Origin: Paraprevotella clara YIT 11840
Lineage (GTDB): Bacteria; Bacteroidota; Bacteroidia; Bacteroidales; Bacteroidaceae
Direction of reading: 5' to 3'
Length of the DNA stretch: 64,000 bases
Assembly (NCBI RefSeq): GCF_000233955.1
Contig: NZ_JH376593.1
Span: 62,001-126,000 of the forward strand
In this document: piece by piece, positions 35,458 through 44,263 of the stretch
Layout: each line of letters starts with the position of its first letter
Position numbering within the stretch: the stretch's first letter is position 1
Translations under genes and position numbers: made by a program
The notes under the pieces: generated by a model
Told to the model about the DNA's origin: nothing
Seen by the model: the letters and a program-made list of their open reading frames with translations, nothing else
Database searches by the model: none

Positions 35458-35928
35458 TCACTCCAATTTCTGGAAAGTAAACAGCAAACCGTCCACCCGT
35501 AATTCACCATTAACTAACGTACCGATGGTACCATCCGTGATATACACCTTATTGCCATCAAGCACATAAGTGTAAGTCCTCACATTTTCCGCCACGAAAG
35601 ACACCGTCTTTCCTGAAATAGTTTCCGTATGAAACGCACCGGACTTATGGCCTATGTAGCAATTCGTCGTAAAACTTTCTACGGTATTAGCATTCAGGAA
35701 ACGGTATGAAACGGCTCCTCCTGTAAAACCGTCTTCATCGGCATTGTCTTCTTCCACCGCTTCTCTCGCCATATCACGAAGGTCTGTCAACGGCAACCAA
35801 TATCCTATGACGCCTCCGCCACCTGTTTCATCATCGTCCTTATCGCAAGAAGAAAAAAACACCAACCCCAATAACAGGCACAGTATGAATCCCGGCAACT
35901 GCCATAATTTGAAACTTTTCATATCCAT
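35458..35928 (-). CDS. hypothetical lipoprotein
   Basis: About 156 residues. The lipoprotein signal is followed by GLVFFSSCDKDDDETGGGG, with the lipobox cysteine and then an acidic, glycine-rich surface-export-like spacer. The mature part of about 110 residues has no recognised domain (YRFLNANTVESFTTNCYIGHKSG; TYVLDGNKVYITDG), though its size and beta-rich pattern resemble lipocalin-like Bacteroidales lipoproteins. Three start codons are possible (GTG 35931, ATG 35928, ATG 35922). It lies 21 bases after the next lipoprotein gene on the same strand and is probably in one operon with it. Confidence 0.65.
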   Translation of the reverse strand: MDMKSFKLWQLPGFILCLLLGLVFFSSCDKDDDETGGGGVIGYWLPLTDLRDMAREAVEEDNADEDGFTGGAVSYRFLNANTVESFTTNCYIGHKSGAFHTETISGKTVSFVAENVRTYTYVLDGNKVYITDGTIGTLVNGELRVDGLLFTFQKLE

Positions 35929-35949
35929 CACATTTTATCTTTTAATTAA

Positions 35950-36978
35950 TCATTTATCGGCCACCGGGCGTATGGCTCCCCCGAGACAACAGTCCATCCC
36001 GTCTGTCGGTCCAGGCTCACCACCAGTTTCTCCCAATCCATAAACCAATAGATTACCATAAGAATACTGCTCAAACGTGCCTGTCCAATAAACGCTAAGC
36101 CCATTGGTAAGGACTGTTGACCCTATCCGCCGCCCACACAAAGGGAAAAAGAGCTTGTTCCCGTTGGGAGCAATGAACAGCAGCCCTTCCACATTATTAT
36201 ACAGAACCGTTTTCACGAGACAATCTTCCACCAAGTCATCCATTTCTTTCCGCGTGGGCATGCGCAAGCGGCCTTGCGATTTCACGTAAGCAATGTCCAA
36301 CTCCGTACCGCTTATCTCCTTCGGAGGATTCACCCCGGCATAATACTCATAACATCCGGGAGCAGGCACATAAAAGTCATAAGTATCAATAATCCCTTGG
36401 TACTTGACAGTGCCCGTAGGATCGCCCCATCCGCACAAAACGCCGGTCTGCTCCGGTGAAGACGCATCCCAATTACACGAGGCCCATTTCACCCGACCTC
36501 CCATATCTACCAGTTCGCCAGCCGTAGGCACATCGATACCATCGTCAGCAGGCTTCATCGTGAATGTTTTCGTATTGCCATATTCATAAGCCCCGTCTTT
36601 CTCAAAATATGCCCTGTAATAATAGGTCGTATTCGGTGTCAAACCTTCCAGAGTCGTTTTGAAATCTCCTGTCTCCGACATACCTACCTGTACTTTCACT
36701 ACCCCTTCATTGCCGGCTTCCGGTGATTTCGATGTCCCGTAAACAAAACCATAAGCATATACCTCAGGCACTGTCCCGGTTATGGTGCACGTCCCGGAAA
36801 CCTCCACTGTGGTGGAAGATAATCCCGAATAGGGTTGTGTCAGGATCGTCACGGAATACGCATCCTTGTCACCGTTGCCGCCGCCCGTCCCGCCGTTATC
36901 ATCGTCGCTACACGATACAAAAAACATCATGCCCAAAATCCACATCCAAACCGGACATTTAAAACATAACTTTTTCAT
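35950..36978 (-). CDS. hypothetical lipoprotein with FN3-like domain and major-paralogous-domain-like region
   Basis: A 342-residue protein. The signal peptide MKKLCFKCPVWMWILGMMFF ends at the lipobox cysteine (SCSDDDNGGTGGG), followed by an acidic Gly-rich spacer. Residues about 40-140 look like a fibronectin-III fold ending in LTPNTTYYYRAYFEKDG. The rest (GELVDMGGRVKWASCNWDAS, RLRMPTRKEMDDLVEDC, GLLFIAPNGNKLFFPLCGRR) resembles the 'Fibrobacter major paralogous domain' seen in many Bacteroidales surface lipoproteins. It is probably exposed on the outer membrane; the ligand is unknown. Confidence 0.75.
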   Translation of the reverse strand: MKKLCFKCPVWMWILGMMFFVSCSDDDNGGTGGGNGDKDAYSVTILTQPYSGLSSTTVEVSGTCTITGTVPEVYAYGFVYGTSKSPEAGNEGVVKVQVGMSETGDFKTTLEGLTPNTTYYYRAYFEKDGAYEYGNTKTFTMKPADDGIDVPTAGELVDMGGRVKWASCNWDASSPEQTGVLCGWGDPTGTVKYQGIIDTYDFYVPAPGCYEYYAGVNPPKEISGTELDIAYVKSQGRLRMPTRKEMDDLVEDCLVKTVLYNNVEGLLFIAPNGNKLFFPLCGRRIGSTVLTNGLSVYWTGTFEQYSYGNLLVYGLGETGGEPGPTDGMDCCLGGAIRPVADK

Positions 36979-37019
36979 TTTTTTTAATTTAATGTTGTTC
37001 TCGAATTCAGTTTACCATG

Positions 37020-37027
37020 CAAAGATA
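37020..37027 (-). promoter_or_regulatory. -7 element for the lipoprotein pair
   Basis: TATCTTTG on the minus strand, 42 bases upstream of the ATG at 36978. No strong -33 partner is seen. Confidence 0.45.
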
Positions 37028-37102
37028 GGCAAATCGAGAAGATGAAACGGAAATGGATAGTTCCAAGAAGTTGACAGAAATATTGCCATTTGATTAACAT
37101 CC

Positions 37103-37348
37103 CTATTCCGTTCCGGAACTAAAAGGAAGGGAAAAATTTACGTCACACTTCATCTCCTGTGAAAGGTCTCCGAAAAAATCATGATGAAGAATACAAGAAA
37201 TACGCCACAACAAAGAGATATCAATATTTTCTTTGCCGAATATTTTATATACGTTAGGCCGTGTGCAACACAACTGTCTTGCAAACCATGTCACCGTACG
37301 CCCTTGCTCGTGAAGCGTGCAAGCTATAAGCTGTCCGATATGCAGCAT
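37103..37348 (-). CDS. small XRE-like helix-turn-helix protein
   Basis: An 81-residue protein starting MLHIGQLIACTLHEQGRTV. The pattern TWFARQLCCTRPNVYKIFGKENIDISLLWRIS is a helix-turn-helix like that of small Bacteroidales XRE-type proteins (short helix, turn, recognition helix with R-N-V-Y). DFFGDLSQE closes the domain. No toxin or phage gene is adjacent, so it is not part of an obvious toxin-antitoxin pair. It may regulate neighbours in this accessory block. The 618 bases that follow to 37966 hold no gene I can support apart from the padR promoter region. Confidence 0.7.
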   Translation of the reverse strand: MLHIGQLIACTLHEQGRTVTWFARQLCCTRPNVYKIFGKENIDISLLWRISCILHHDFFGDLSQEMKCDVNFSLPFSSGTE

Positions 37349-37870
37349 ACCCCTCTTTATTCATCCGGACTCCCAACGGACATGTTAAATCCAACATAAG
37401 AACTGCCTGTATATAGAAAAGGCGTAGGAATCTTACCTTTGCCCGTTCCGAGTTCCAAGGCCTTCGCATGCCCACCTGTCAAGAACGAGCAACGCAGAAA
37501 GCCCACGCCGATATGTATACGGCATGTCCTTTCCCCGAAAGGAAGGGACAGTACGTAAATATACATACCACGAGGACGTTACCGGTTGCCATCTGTTCTT
37601 TCGACAGGTCAAAAGGTGCGAAGTTCTGAAACCCGAAAGCCAGACGCTTGTAAACGTCTTCTCCATATATAATGCACATATCCTTGCCCACCCTTGGGCT
37701 TTCTGCGGAAATGTACAAGGCAAATATAGGAAAAAATGATGAATACTGATGTTCTCCATTCATTTTTTCTTCTTTTTGCAGTATCCGAACTTATCTAAAC
37801 CTATTGGTCAGTAAAAGGTGATAAACGAGTGATGAAGAAATTCTCCTATTGAAAATCAGAAGAAATACAC

Positions 37871-37889
37871 TACTATGTATTGCATAGTA
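37871..37889. promoter_or_regulatory. palindromic operator before padR
   Basis: TACTATG-TATTG-CATAGTA is a perfect inverted repeat with 7-base arms and overlaps the -33 element of the padR promoter. A half-site CATAG follows the -7 element at 37911-37915. PadR proteins usually repress their own promoter through such palindromes, so this is a likely autoregulatory operator. Confidence 0.65.
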
Positions 37890-37910
37890 CCAATATAATA
37901 CATATCTTTG
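37880..37910 (+). promoter_or_regulatory. promoter for padR-pspC
   Basis: TTG at 37880-37882, a 20-base spacer and TATCTTTG at 37903-37910, about 57 bases before the padR ATG. Confidence 0.7.
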
Positions 37911-37966
37911 CATAGAACAAAGGGACACACCGGCCGGACGTCTCCTTACTTAAACGTTAAAAGCCT

Positions 37967-38326
37967 ATGAACGTAGACAATGCAAAATCACAAATGCGGA
38001 AAGGAATGCTGGAATATTGCGTCATGCTGTTGCTGCGCAAGGAACCGTCATACGCCTCCGACATCATCACACGGCTGAAGGAAGCCGATTTGATTGTCGT
38101 GGAAGGCACGCTCTATCCGCTGCTCACCCGCCTGAAAAAGGACGGACTGCTGAGTTATGAATGGCGCGAATCCACTCAGGGACCTCCGCGTAAATATTAT
38201 GCCCTGACGCTCGACGGCGAAACCTTCCTGGCCGGACTGGACTGTGCCTGGAATGAGCTTTCCGCCACCGTGGGACACCTGAAATCGGAAAGCCCCATAA
38301 GGCTGCCTTTACAGGGAAAAGACTGA
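37967..38326 (+). CDS. PadR-family transcriptional regulator
   Basis: A 119-residue winged-helix protein. It begins with the QMRKGMLEYCVMLLLRKEPSY helix and contains the PadR core: DIITRLKEADLIVVEGTLYPLLTRLKKDGLLSYEWRES, then GPPRKYYALTLDGETFL. The short length and lack of a large C-terminal domain place it in PadR subfamily 2. In Bacteroidales such genes commonly precede a PspC-domain membrane protein, as here (28 bases apart). It probably represses its own operon through the palindrome upstream. Confidence 0.94.
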   Translation: MNVDNAKSQMRKGMLEYCVMLLLRKEPSYASDIITRLKEADLIVVEGTLYPLLTRLKKDGLLSYEWRESTQGPPRKYYALTLDGETFLAGLDCAWNELSATVGHLKSESPIRLPLQGKD

Positions 38327-38354
38327 ATCCTTAACTTTTAAATTCGAAAGCTTT

Positions 38355-40067
38355 ATGAAAAAGAATATCACCATCAACCTGTTCGGTTCGCTGTATGCCA
38401 TCGACGAAGATGCCTACGAACTGCTCAACCAATACCAGAACAACATGCGCCGTTACTTCTCCCGTAAAGAAGGAGGCGAAGAAATCGCAGAAGACATCGA
38501 ACGCCGCATAGCCGAACTTTTCGACGAACTTAAAGCATCCGGCGTAGAAGCCATTACCATCGAACATGTGAGGGACATCATCTCACGCATCGGTAATCCG
38601 GAAGAAATGGACGGCACCGAAACGGAAACGACTGCCGACGAAACGGATGATGCCCCAAAGGAAAGCGAACGCAAAGAAAACGTACATAAAAAACTGTTCC
38701 GCAATCCGGACGACAAAATGTTGGGTGGCGTCACCTCCGGATTGGCCTGCTATTTCGGTATCGACCCGCTGTGGCTCCGTCTGCTCATGATATTATTTGC
38801 TTGGTTCTCTCTCGGCACTTCCATTATCATCTATCTCATCCTGTGGATCATCATTCCGGAGGCGTGGACTCCCGAAGACCGCCTGCGCATGCAGGGCCGT
38901 CCCGTCAACATGGAGAACCTGCGCGACGAAATCATGGACGGCGCACGCAAAGCCGGACAGTATGCTTCGGCCCCGAAAACCCAAAAGACGGTACGGGGAT
39001 GCCTGACCGTCCTGTTAGACATTGTGACGGCTATATTCAAAGGTTTCCTTTTCCTCGTCGTAGGCGGTATCCTCCTCTTCGTTACAATCATGTTAATCGC
39101 CATCCTCATCGGGTTTTGCCTGTATTGCTTTTCCGCTTTTACGGGTGGAGTGAGCGACGGAGTGTTCAGTTCGCCTGCCGAACAGTCTTTCTTCAATGCA
39201 TTGATCAACGGCAGCCTCCGCCAAGGCATCTATTGGACGGCATTGATAAGTTCCATCACCCTGCTTATCCTCACTTTGTATATCGGTACACATTCCATCC
39301 TGCGCATGGCGGGACGCATACAACCCATGACTTTACCCAAACGGTTGGCCCTCATCGGAGGATGGATTATCACAGCCGTAATCTTTATCGCTTCGATGAT
39401 CCAAAGCAGCATTTCCTACGACTGGTACATACGGGACTACAGAGAGGAGCAAAGAATCCGTAACGATTCCCTCGAACATCAAAGGCAATTAAGCTATTTA
39501 GAACACGAAGGTTGGAAAGTCGTCCGGCACAAAGAGTGCGGAAACAACTACGTGAAAAGCGGAGAATATTATACGGGCAACAGGGACGTGCAGTATATAG
39601 ACGCATGGAACTTCAACCGGAAAATGGAATATGAGGTAGAACGAACCGTTCATGTGACACCGGGTATTTACCGTCTGGAAGCCGCCGCACGAACGGACGG
39701 ACAAGGCTGTGAGATTTTTGCCTGTCATGATAACCGTGAACGGAAGGCTAGCGTCCCCGTATATGGAAACCAAGGCGGGGAAATCTGGCAGGATGCCCAA
39801 CGACAGCAGACGAGCGGAAACATTACGCTCGGCATGTGGAAAGACATTACCGAAGCCAATAAAGGAAGAGGTTACGGCTGGAGTATAGTAAGGATAGACA
39901 GTATCGTGACGCACGACGGCACAATCCGTTACGGTGTAACGAATATCCGTAGCGGAAAATGGGATGGTGCGTGGTTCTCGGCCACGGATTTCAAACTGGA
40001 AAAGACCGGCGACCTGCCCAAACGACACAAACCGCTCACTCCGCACAAATCCACCCGCCGTTCATAG
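38355..40067 (+). CDS. PspC-domain membrane protein
   Basis: A 570-residue protein. The N-terminal region of about 100 residues is cytoplasmic and has an anti-sigma-like or adaptor feel (ITINLFGSLYAIDEDAYELLNQY, EDIERRIAELFDEL). The PspC domain follows at about residues 112-175 (KLFRNPDDKMLGGVTSGLACYFGIDPLWLRL plus a TM hairpin ending WIIIPEAW). Several further TMs lie between about 215 and 355. A C-terminal extracytoplasmic domain of about 200 residues has no recognised family. PspC proteins respond to envelope stress, and this one probably acts with the PadR regulator upstream. The large C-terminal domain is specific to Bacteroidota forms. Confidence 0.9.
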   Translation: MKKNITINLFGSLYAIDEDAYELLNQYQNNMRRYFSRKEGGEEIAEDIERRIAELFDELKASGVEAITIEHVRDIISRIGNPEEMDGTETETTADETDDAPKESERKENVHKKLFRNPDDKMLGGVTSGLACYFGIDPLWLRLLMILFAWFSLGTSIIIYLILWIIIPEAWTPEDRLRMQGRPVNMENLRDEIMDGARKAGQYASAPKTQKTVRGCLTVLLDIVTAIFKGFLFLVVGGILLFVTIMLIAILIGFCLYCFSAFTGGVSDGVFSSPAEQSFFNALINGSLRQGIYWTALISSITLLILTLYIGTHSILRMAGRIQPMTLPKRLALIGGWIITAVIFIASMIQSSISYDWYIRDYREEQRIRNDSLEHQRQLSYLEHEGWKVVRHKECGNNYVKSGEYYTGNRDVQYIDAWNFNRKMEYEVERTVHVTPGIYRLEAAARTDGQGCEIFACHDNRERKASVPVYGNQGGEIWQDAQRQQTSGNITLGMWKDITEANKGRGYGWSIVRIDSIVTHDGTIRYGVTNIRSGKWDGAWFSATDFKLEKTGDLPKRHKPLTPHKSTRRS

Positions 40068-40070
40068 AAA

Positions 40071-40124
40071 AAGTTCCCTGATATGAGTTCGGTCCTTCAC
40101 AGGATACCTCATATCAGGGAACTT
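40071..40124. terminator. long inverted repeat between pspC and the 51-residue peptide gene
   Basis: Perfect 17-bp arms (40071-40087 and 40108-40124) enclose a 20-base loop. On the minus strand the stem is followed by TTTTT, so it can terminate the secreted-protein/peptide transcript. On the plus strand no T-run follows. It lies between convergent genes. From 40125 to 40381 I see nothing further. Confidence 0.65.
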
Positions 40125-40381
40125 ACACAATATTAACCTAATTTCTACTGTACTTATTCTTCATGGAAACCAGAAAAAGGCGTGTTTCTCCATCCTGGTT
40201 CGTCTCCGAGTCCGGACTTTTGAAACGCATGGCAAAGATAGGATAATCCTTCTCTTCTATAGGTGACAGATAAACACAAAAAATGAGACATTTTCATCCA
40301 AATGCAATCCATGCACCATTTCTACCTGTTTTTGACGCTCTTTTTATCCTGAATTTCCGAAAGGACAGCATACGCAAGAAG

Positions 40382-40537
40382 TTACCAAATCTCGTCCCAT
40401 ATATTGCGGTTGCTTAACTGCTCCGCATCCGTGTATTCGTCGTGGATACCCATCGAACCGGGAGACCCACAAAGCATGTCTTGCTGCTGCAACGCCATCA
40501 CGCTGACCGCAGGAGTTGAATATTTCTTTTTTTCCAT
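40382..40537 (-). CDS. 51-residue small protein downstream of a secreted protein
   Basis: The frame reads MEKKKYSTPAVSVMALQQQD, continues through a Gly/Ser/Asp-rich middle and ends NRNIWDEIW. It starts 8 bases after the stop of the 940-residue secreted protein, in the same orientation. The opening (M, several K, Y, x-x-P, then V and hydrophobics) is the pattern of the small Bacteroidales proteins that begin 'MKKKYIxPxxEVV...' and usually sit beside secreted or adhesin-like proteins. Function is unknown. Its position suggests co-expression with the secreted protein. Confidence 0.7.
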   Translation of the reverse strand: MEKKKYSTPAVSVMALQQQDMLCGSPGSMGIHDEYTDAEQLSNRNIWDEIW

Positions 40538-40545
40538 ATCGTTTG

Positions 40546-43368
40546 TTATTTTAAGATTTTCTTCCCGTTTACAATATAAATTCCTTTCGACAAACCGTCC
40601 AAGGCTTCTGAGGCCTTCACTCCGGAGCGCACGAGTACACCGGAAATAGTGTAGACATCCACCCGGACATCTTCTGCCGCAAGAGCCGTATCGGTGATTC
40701 CCGTAGTACCGAAATCAAGTGCAAGGAAGTTGACCTCTTGCGCCTCGTTTTCAGGTAGAGCCAGATATGCCTTGTTTGCCCCGTTCATGATGGAAGAACC
40801 ACCCTCAACAGCAAAGTAGAAGCCAAGTCCCTTTTCGCCATCGGCCAGTTTGTAGTATTTGTAACCTGCGTCAGCGATGGTCGCCGCTTCTATCGTACCA
40901 TCCAACAGGTTATTTTCCGGACTGGCCACGTTGGCCACGCTGTACTCAGCCTTATAATCTCCAACCGCACCTTTCAAAATGACACCGGTACGCCCCGGCA
41001 CGGTACTGCCTGCCGGATAACGCCAATCCACAGCCACGGTAGCAGCATCTTCATTCGTCACCACGCCGCCAGTCAGCCCCTCAGGCACAGTAAAGGCATT
41101 GGCAGAATAATAAGTGGACATGCCTGCGTCAGACACGCTGATGGACTGTGAAGCCGCTTCGGGGGCACCAATGTAGTACAAGCGGAAGTTATCGGCTTCC
41201 CAATGTTGTCCATTGCCAGCGACTATAGCTTCACCCTTCACTCCTAAATAAAGGACACCCCCGCTTACTGTCATCTGTAGTTCCGTAGTAGAACCGTCAT
41301 TGTCCCCAGTAGCAGCACTATAAAGCGACTCATTGCCATTAAAATCGGCAAACTTCATGTTCACATTGTCCAACGAAGCATATAAATTCACATTAGCAGC
41401 GTCACGAGTGCAATAAGTAGCGGCTTTCAATAAATAAGTGCCATCCGGCAAATTGACCATACCATCTTCTGTCCCACCTATTTTAGTATAATAATGAGCT
41501 CTACCTACATTATTACTTTCATTGGCCGACCAACTATAAGACCACAGTGCGGCATCGCCTTTTCCCTCCGTGGTAACCTGAGGATTAGTATATTCCCCAA
41601 GTGCGGCCACAACCCATCCGTCCAAAGTCTTCATGTCCTCTACCGTCTGGTAGATATTCGGATTCCTGATGAAGCTGGTCAGGTCGATGGGAGACTCAGC
41701 CGATGCTTTGGCCAAGAATTCCACCGTCATCGCATCTCGGCAAGCTAAATTCAAGGCTGCCACGTCGGCCACCACTCTTTCATAGGTTAAAGCCGCATCA
41801 TCCAAATCACTCACGACTTGTTTGTATGCTTCCGTCCCGTCAAGCCCCGTTATTGCGTCAGCCAATGCCCTGGCCTTGTCCAAAGGATATATCATCCCCC
41901 TCCAAAGTTCGGCATTCTCAACTTGAGCTGCAAGCTTTCCCGTATGGGCAGAAGCCTGTTCCTGCATCGCCGACATCGACGTTTCTTTCAGTGCCTTTTC
42001 TGCCTCAGCAATACCTTGAGCCAAAGCTTCCTTCCCTGCCGTAGACAAGACATAGGTACCGTCCTCCACCTTTGCATAAAACGACTTGGCTGTTTCCACG
42101 GCATTTACCAAGGCTTCCACGTCGGCTTGCACGGCCCGGGCGGCAGACATGGCATCGGACACGGCTTTCTGCGCAGCCTCCACGCCGTCGCCCGAAGCAT
42201 CCTTGTTTTCATCATATACCGTTTGCAACTCTCCGGCGATGGCGGTTGCCCCTGAAGCCATGAAGTCGCCGATGAGCACCTTTAGCATCCCTAATGCGCT
42301 TTGGAATATCTCGGAAGCATCCGCCTCGCCCAAATACGTCAGGCGGAAAGTATCGAAAGCAGTCCAATCCTTTCCGACATGCGCCTCTTTCTTCACGCCT
42401 ATCCGCAACGTGCCGTCCATCACTACCGTACGGACTTCATTCCCCGCATAACGCCCTGCAAGAAAGGCATCTGCCGCCTGATCCATATTATTAGGAATAC
42501 CATTTCCATCATCTGCCAACAACTGAAGCGGAGCCTCGTCCGCATTGGCATATAAAACGGCATTTCGCGCTCCTGCGGCATCTACATTGCCTCCCGGACG
42601 ATAATACCCTTGGCAAGACACCAGATAAAGCCCGTTCTTCACTCCCGTCAGGACTTGGTACACATCGAAGTTTTCATTATCGTATGCTTCCGTACAGGAA
42701 TTTGTAGACTTCGCAGCCCTTTCAGGCCCGATGAGCGTCAATGTGCCGCCGATATGGCTTTCCTGCCAATCGCTCGGTTGTGACCGGTCGAAATTCGCCC
42801 CCGTGACATAAAAGGTCGCGTCTACCCCCGCCTCTTCCGTGGCCTTTTCCAAGGCACGGATACGCTGTTCCTTAGATACCAATATCCATTGGTAGTTGTC
42901 TGGTTCTTCCGTCCTGCTCAAAACGGTTCCCGAACCTGCATAATACAAATAACGGCCATTGCCGAACAAAGAAAACTCATAAACATCGTCTTCCGGATTC
43001 AAATCCGTGAAATCATACCCGTTCTTGTCCTTGTCGATATAGTCATCTTTCAAATATTTATCGGACATGGTCTTGATGGCATATTTGCCGTCGGGCATCG
43101 CTTCCAACGTGCATAACAAGCCGGGCTGACCCAACGAAGCCTGCGTGCCCCAAGTGTTCGCTCCAAGCAAAAAACCACCTCCGGCCTTATTATAAAGGTA
43201 AAACTCCCCACCTTCGACGGGCAACGGTTCGCCTACCCACGGCGACACATCTCCTTGCGCCCGCACGCCGTCTGCGGCGGCACAAGCCAACAGCATGGCC
43301 ACCAACGGCCTGCATTTCCCCTTTAACCTAAAAAAGGGAACAAAGAAACTGGTAATTTCTTTTTTCAT
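40546..43368 (-). CDS. large secreted multidomain protein with C-terminal sorting-like tail
   Basis: A 940-residue protein. The signal region is MKKEITSFFVPFFRLKGKCR...ACAAADGVRAQG. An opening beta-rich domain (GGEFYLYNKAGGGFLLGANTWG) comes first. It holds two copies of a jelly-roll-like module: one with GLYLVSCQGYYRPGGNVDAAG and TLRIGVKKEA..WTAFDTFRLTYLG, a second with GTYLLKAATYCTRDAANVNLYA and VLYLGVKGEA..WEADNFRLYYIG. Helical spacer regions lie between them. The C-terminus (VDVYTISGVLVRSG...GLSKGIYIVNGKKIL) matches the tail of the VCBS protein at 13.9 kb. The modules resemble carbohydrate-binding folds, but no catalytic motif is seen. Confidence 0.85.
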   Translation of the reverse strand: MKKEITSFFVPFFRLKGKCRPLVAMLLACAAADGVRAQGDVSPWVGEPLPVEGGEFYLYNKAGGGFLLGANTWGTQASLGQPGLLCTLEAMPDGKYAIKTMSDKYLKDDYIDKDKNGYDFTDLNPEDDVYEFSLFGNGRYLYYAGSGTVLSRTEEPDNYQWILVSKEQRIRALEKATEEAGVDATFYVTGANFDRSQPSDWQESHIGGTLTLIGPERAAKSTNSCTEAYDNENFDVYQVLTGVKNGLYLVSCQGYYRPGGNVDAAGARNAVLYANADEAPLQLLADDGNGIPNNMDQAADAFLAGRYAGNEVRTVVMDGTLRIGVKKEAHVGKDWTAFDTFRLTYLGEADASEIFQSALGMLKVLIGDFMASGATAIAGELQTVYDENKDASGDGVEAAQKAVSDAMSAARAVQADVEALVNAVETAKSFYAKVEDGTYVLSTAGKEALAQGIAEAEKALKETSMSAMQEQASAHTGKLAAQVENAELWRGMIYPLDKARALADAITGLDGTEAYKQVVSDLDDAALTYERVVADVAALNLACRDAMTVEFLAKASAESPIDLTSFIRNPNIYQTVEDMKTLDGWVVAALGEYTNPQVTTEGKGDAALWSYSWSANESNNVGRAHYYTKIGGTEDGMVNLPDGTYLLKAATYCTRDAANVNLYASLDNVNMKFADFNGNESLYSAATGDNDGSTTELQMTVSGGVLYLGVKGEAIVAGNGQHWEADNFRLYYIGAPEAASQSISVSDAGMSTYYSANAFTVPEGLTGGVVTNEDAATVAVDWRYPAGSTVPGRTGVILKGAVGDYKAEYSVANVASPENNLLDGTIEAATIADAGYKYYKLADGEKGLGFYFAVEGGSSIMNGANKAYLALPENEAQEVNFLALDFGTTGITDTALAAEDVRVDVYTISGVLVRSGVKASEALDGLSKGIYIVNGKKILK

Positions 43369-43674
43369 GTTTAAAAGTTTTAAGGTTCAATGTTTTCCAT
43401 CGTGCCGCCACCGAACCTGTTAATGGAGGCACGCACTTCCACAAAGGACAGACCCGGACGGCCTTTCCCTTTCGATGTTACAAAATTATACTCTTCTCTT
43501 TCCTTAGGATGCGACAAAAAATAACAAGATATGGGGCGTATTTTACCAAATGGCATTTTAAGGGTATGCCGGGTATATTTGGGGGACATGACCGGAACGG
43601 TGGAAGAGGGACAGCCTTGAGGTTCACCGACATCAGGCGCGGCGTAGCAAAATGACAAAAAGTCAACCACGCAG

Positions 43675-44215
43675 AAGCATGGCTGGCTTATCCGCGTCCT
43701 TCACGGACGGCCACGACAAATACGCGATTCTCGCGGCGTTTGCAGGAAGCAGGGTGCAAGCTGCCACGGACATCCTGCTGCCTTTTTGGCAGCAGACGAA
43801 TGGATACCCAGTGCAGACAGACAGGAAATACGTAAGCCCAGAGAGCGTTCCACCTTACAAAAAGACATTACGGTTTTGTACCCCTTTTCTTTCTAAATAG
43901 TGAAAACGGAGGCGTTTCCCGCGGGCATCATCTCCGTTTTCAAACGCTTTTTTCTCCGGCAAGCGCATGCCGTCCGCACGCCTTGCGGAGAAAAAATATG
44001 TTTTCTCAGCCGGATGATTTCCGTTTCTAAGCCAAACGATTCGCCTTTTCGCTTAACAATCGTGAAAAATCGGCCTTGAAAGCTAAAAAATGTATCCGAA
44101 AACGCCCCTGTTCGCTCCTGTTTCCGCTTTTTACACGGAAGCCCGTGCCTCCCCGCATCGGCCTTTTCCTTTCATTTTGCACATAAAACGAGGGGAAAGG
44201 ATACCAAAACGGCAA
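43675..44215 (+). repeat. dispersed ~550-bp intergenic element, copy B
   Basis: Inverted counterpart of 23445-23995. It fills most of the 895-base gap between the secreted-protein gene and menB, which holds no gene I can support. It includes two 22-base-period repeat units at 44005-44026 and 44027-44048 (locus 3). It also has a hairpin near 43902-43941 with GAAAACGGAG / CTCCGTTTTC arms, and a TGTATCCGAAAACGC stretch at 44090 that matches copy A. The end near 44215 stops about 50 bases short of the menB stop codon. Confidence 0.55.
44005..44048 (+). repeat. 22-base-period repeat, two units (locus 3)
   Basis: Units 44005-44026 and 44027-44048 carry the GCCnnAyGATT core and follow TTTT, as at loci 1 and 2. 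They are more diverged than the others and lie inside element copy B. Confidence 0.6.
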
Positions 44216-44263
44216 AAGGGAGAAAACATGCAACCTTCAACGTTCCTGTCAAGGAAACGGCCT

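Noticed and set aside
37254-37763. Several overlapping minus-strand frames upstream of the small HTH gene
   Set aside because: They overlap each other in different frames and have no recognisable motifs or start signals. Only the 81-residue HTH frame looks real.
43380-43900. Open frames of 96 (minus) and 82 (plus) codons before menB
   Set aside because: They fall in or next to element copy B; no start signals or conserved motifs are visible beyond the similarity already reported.
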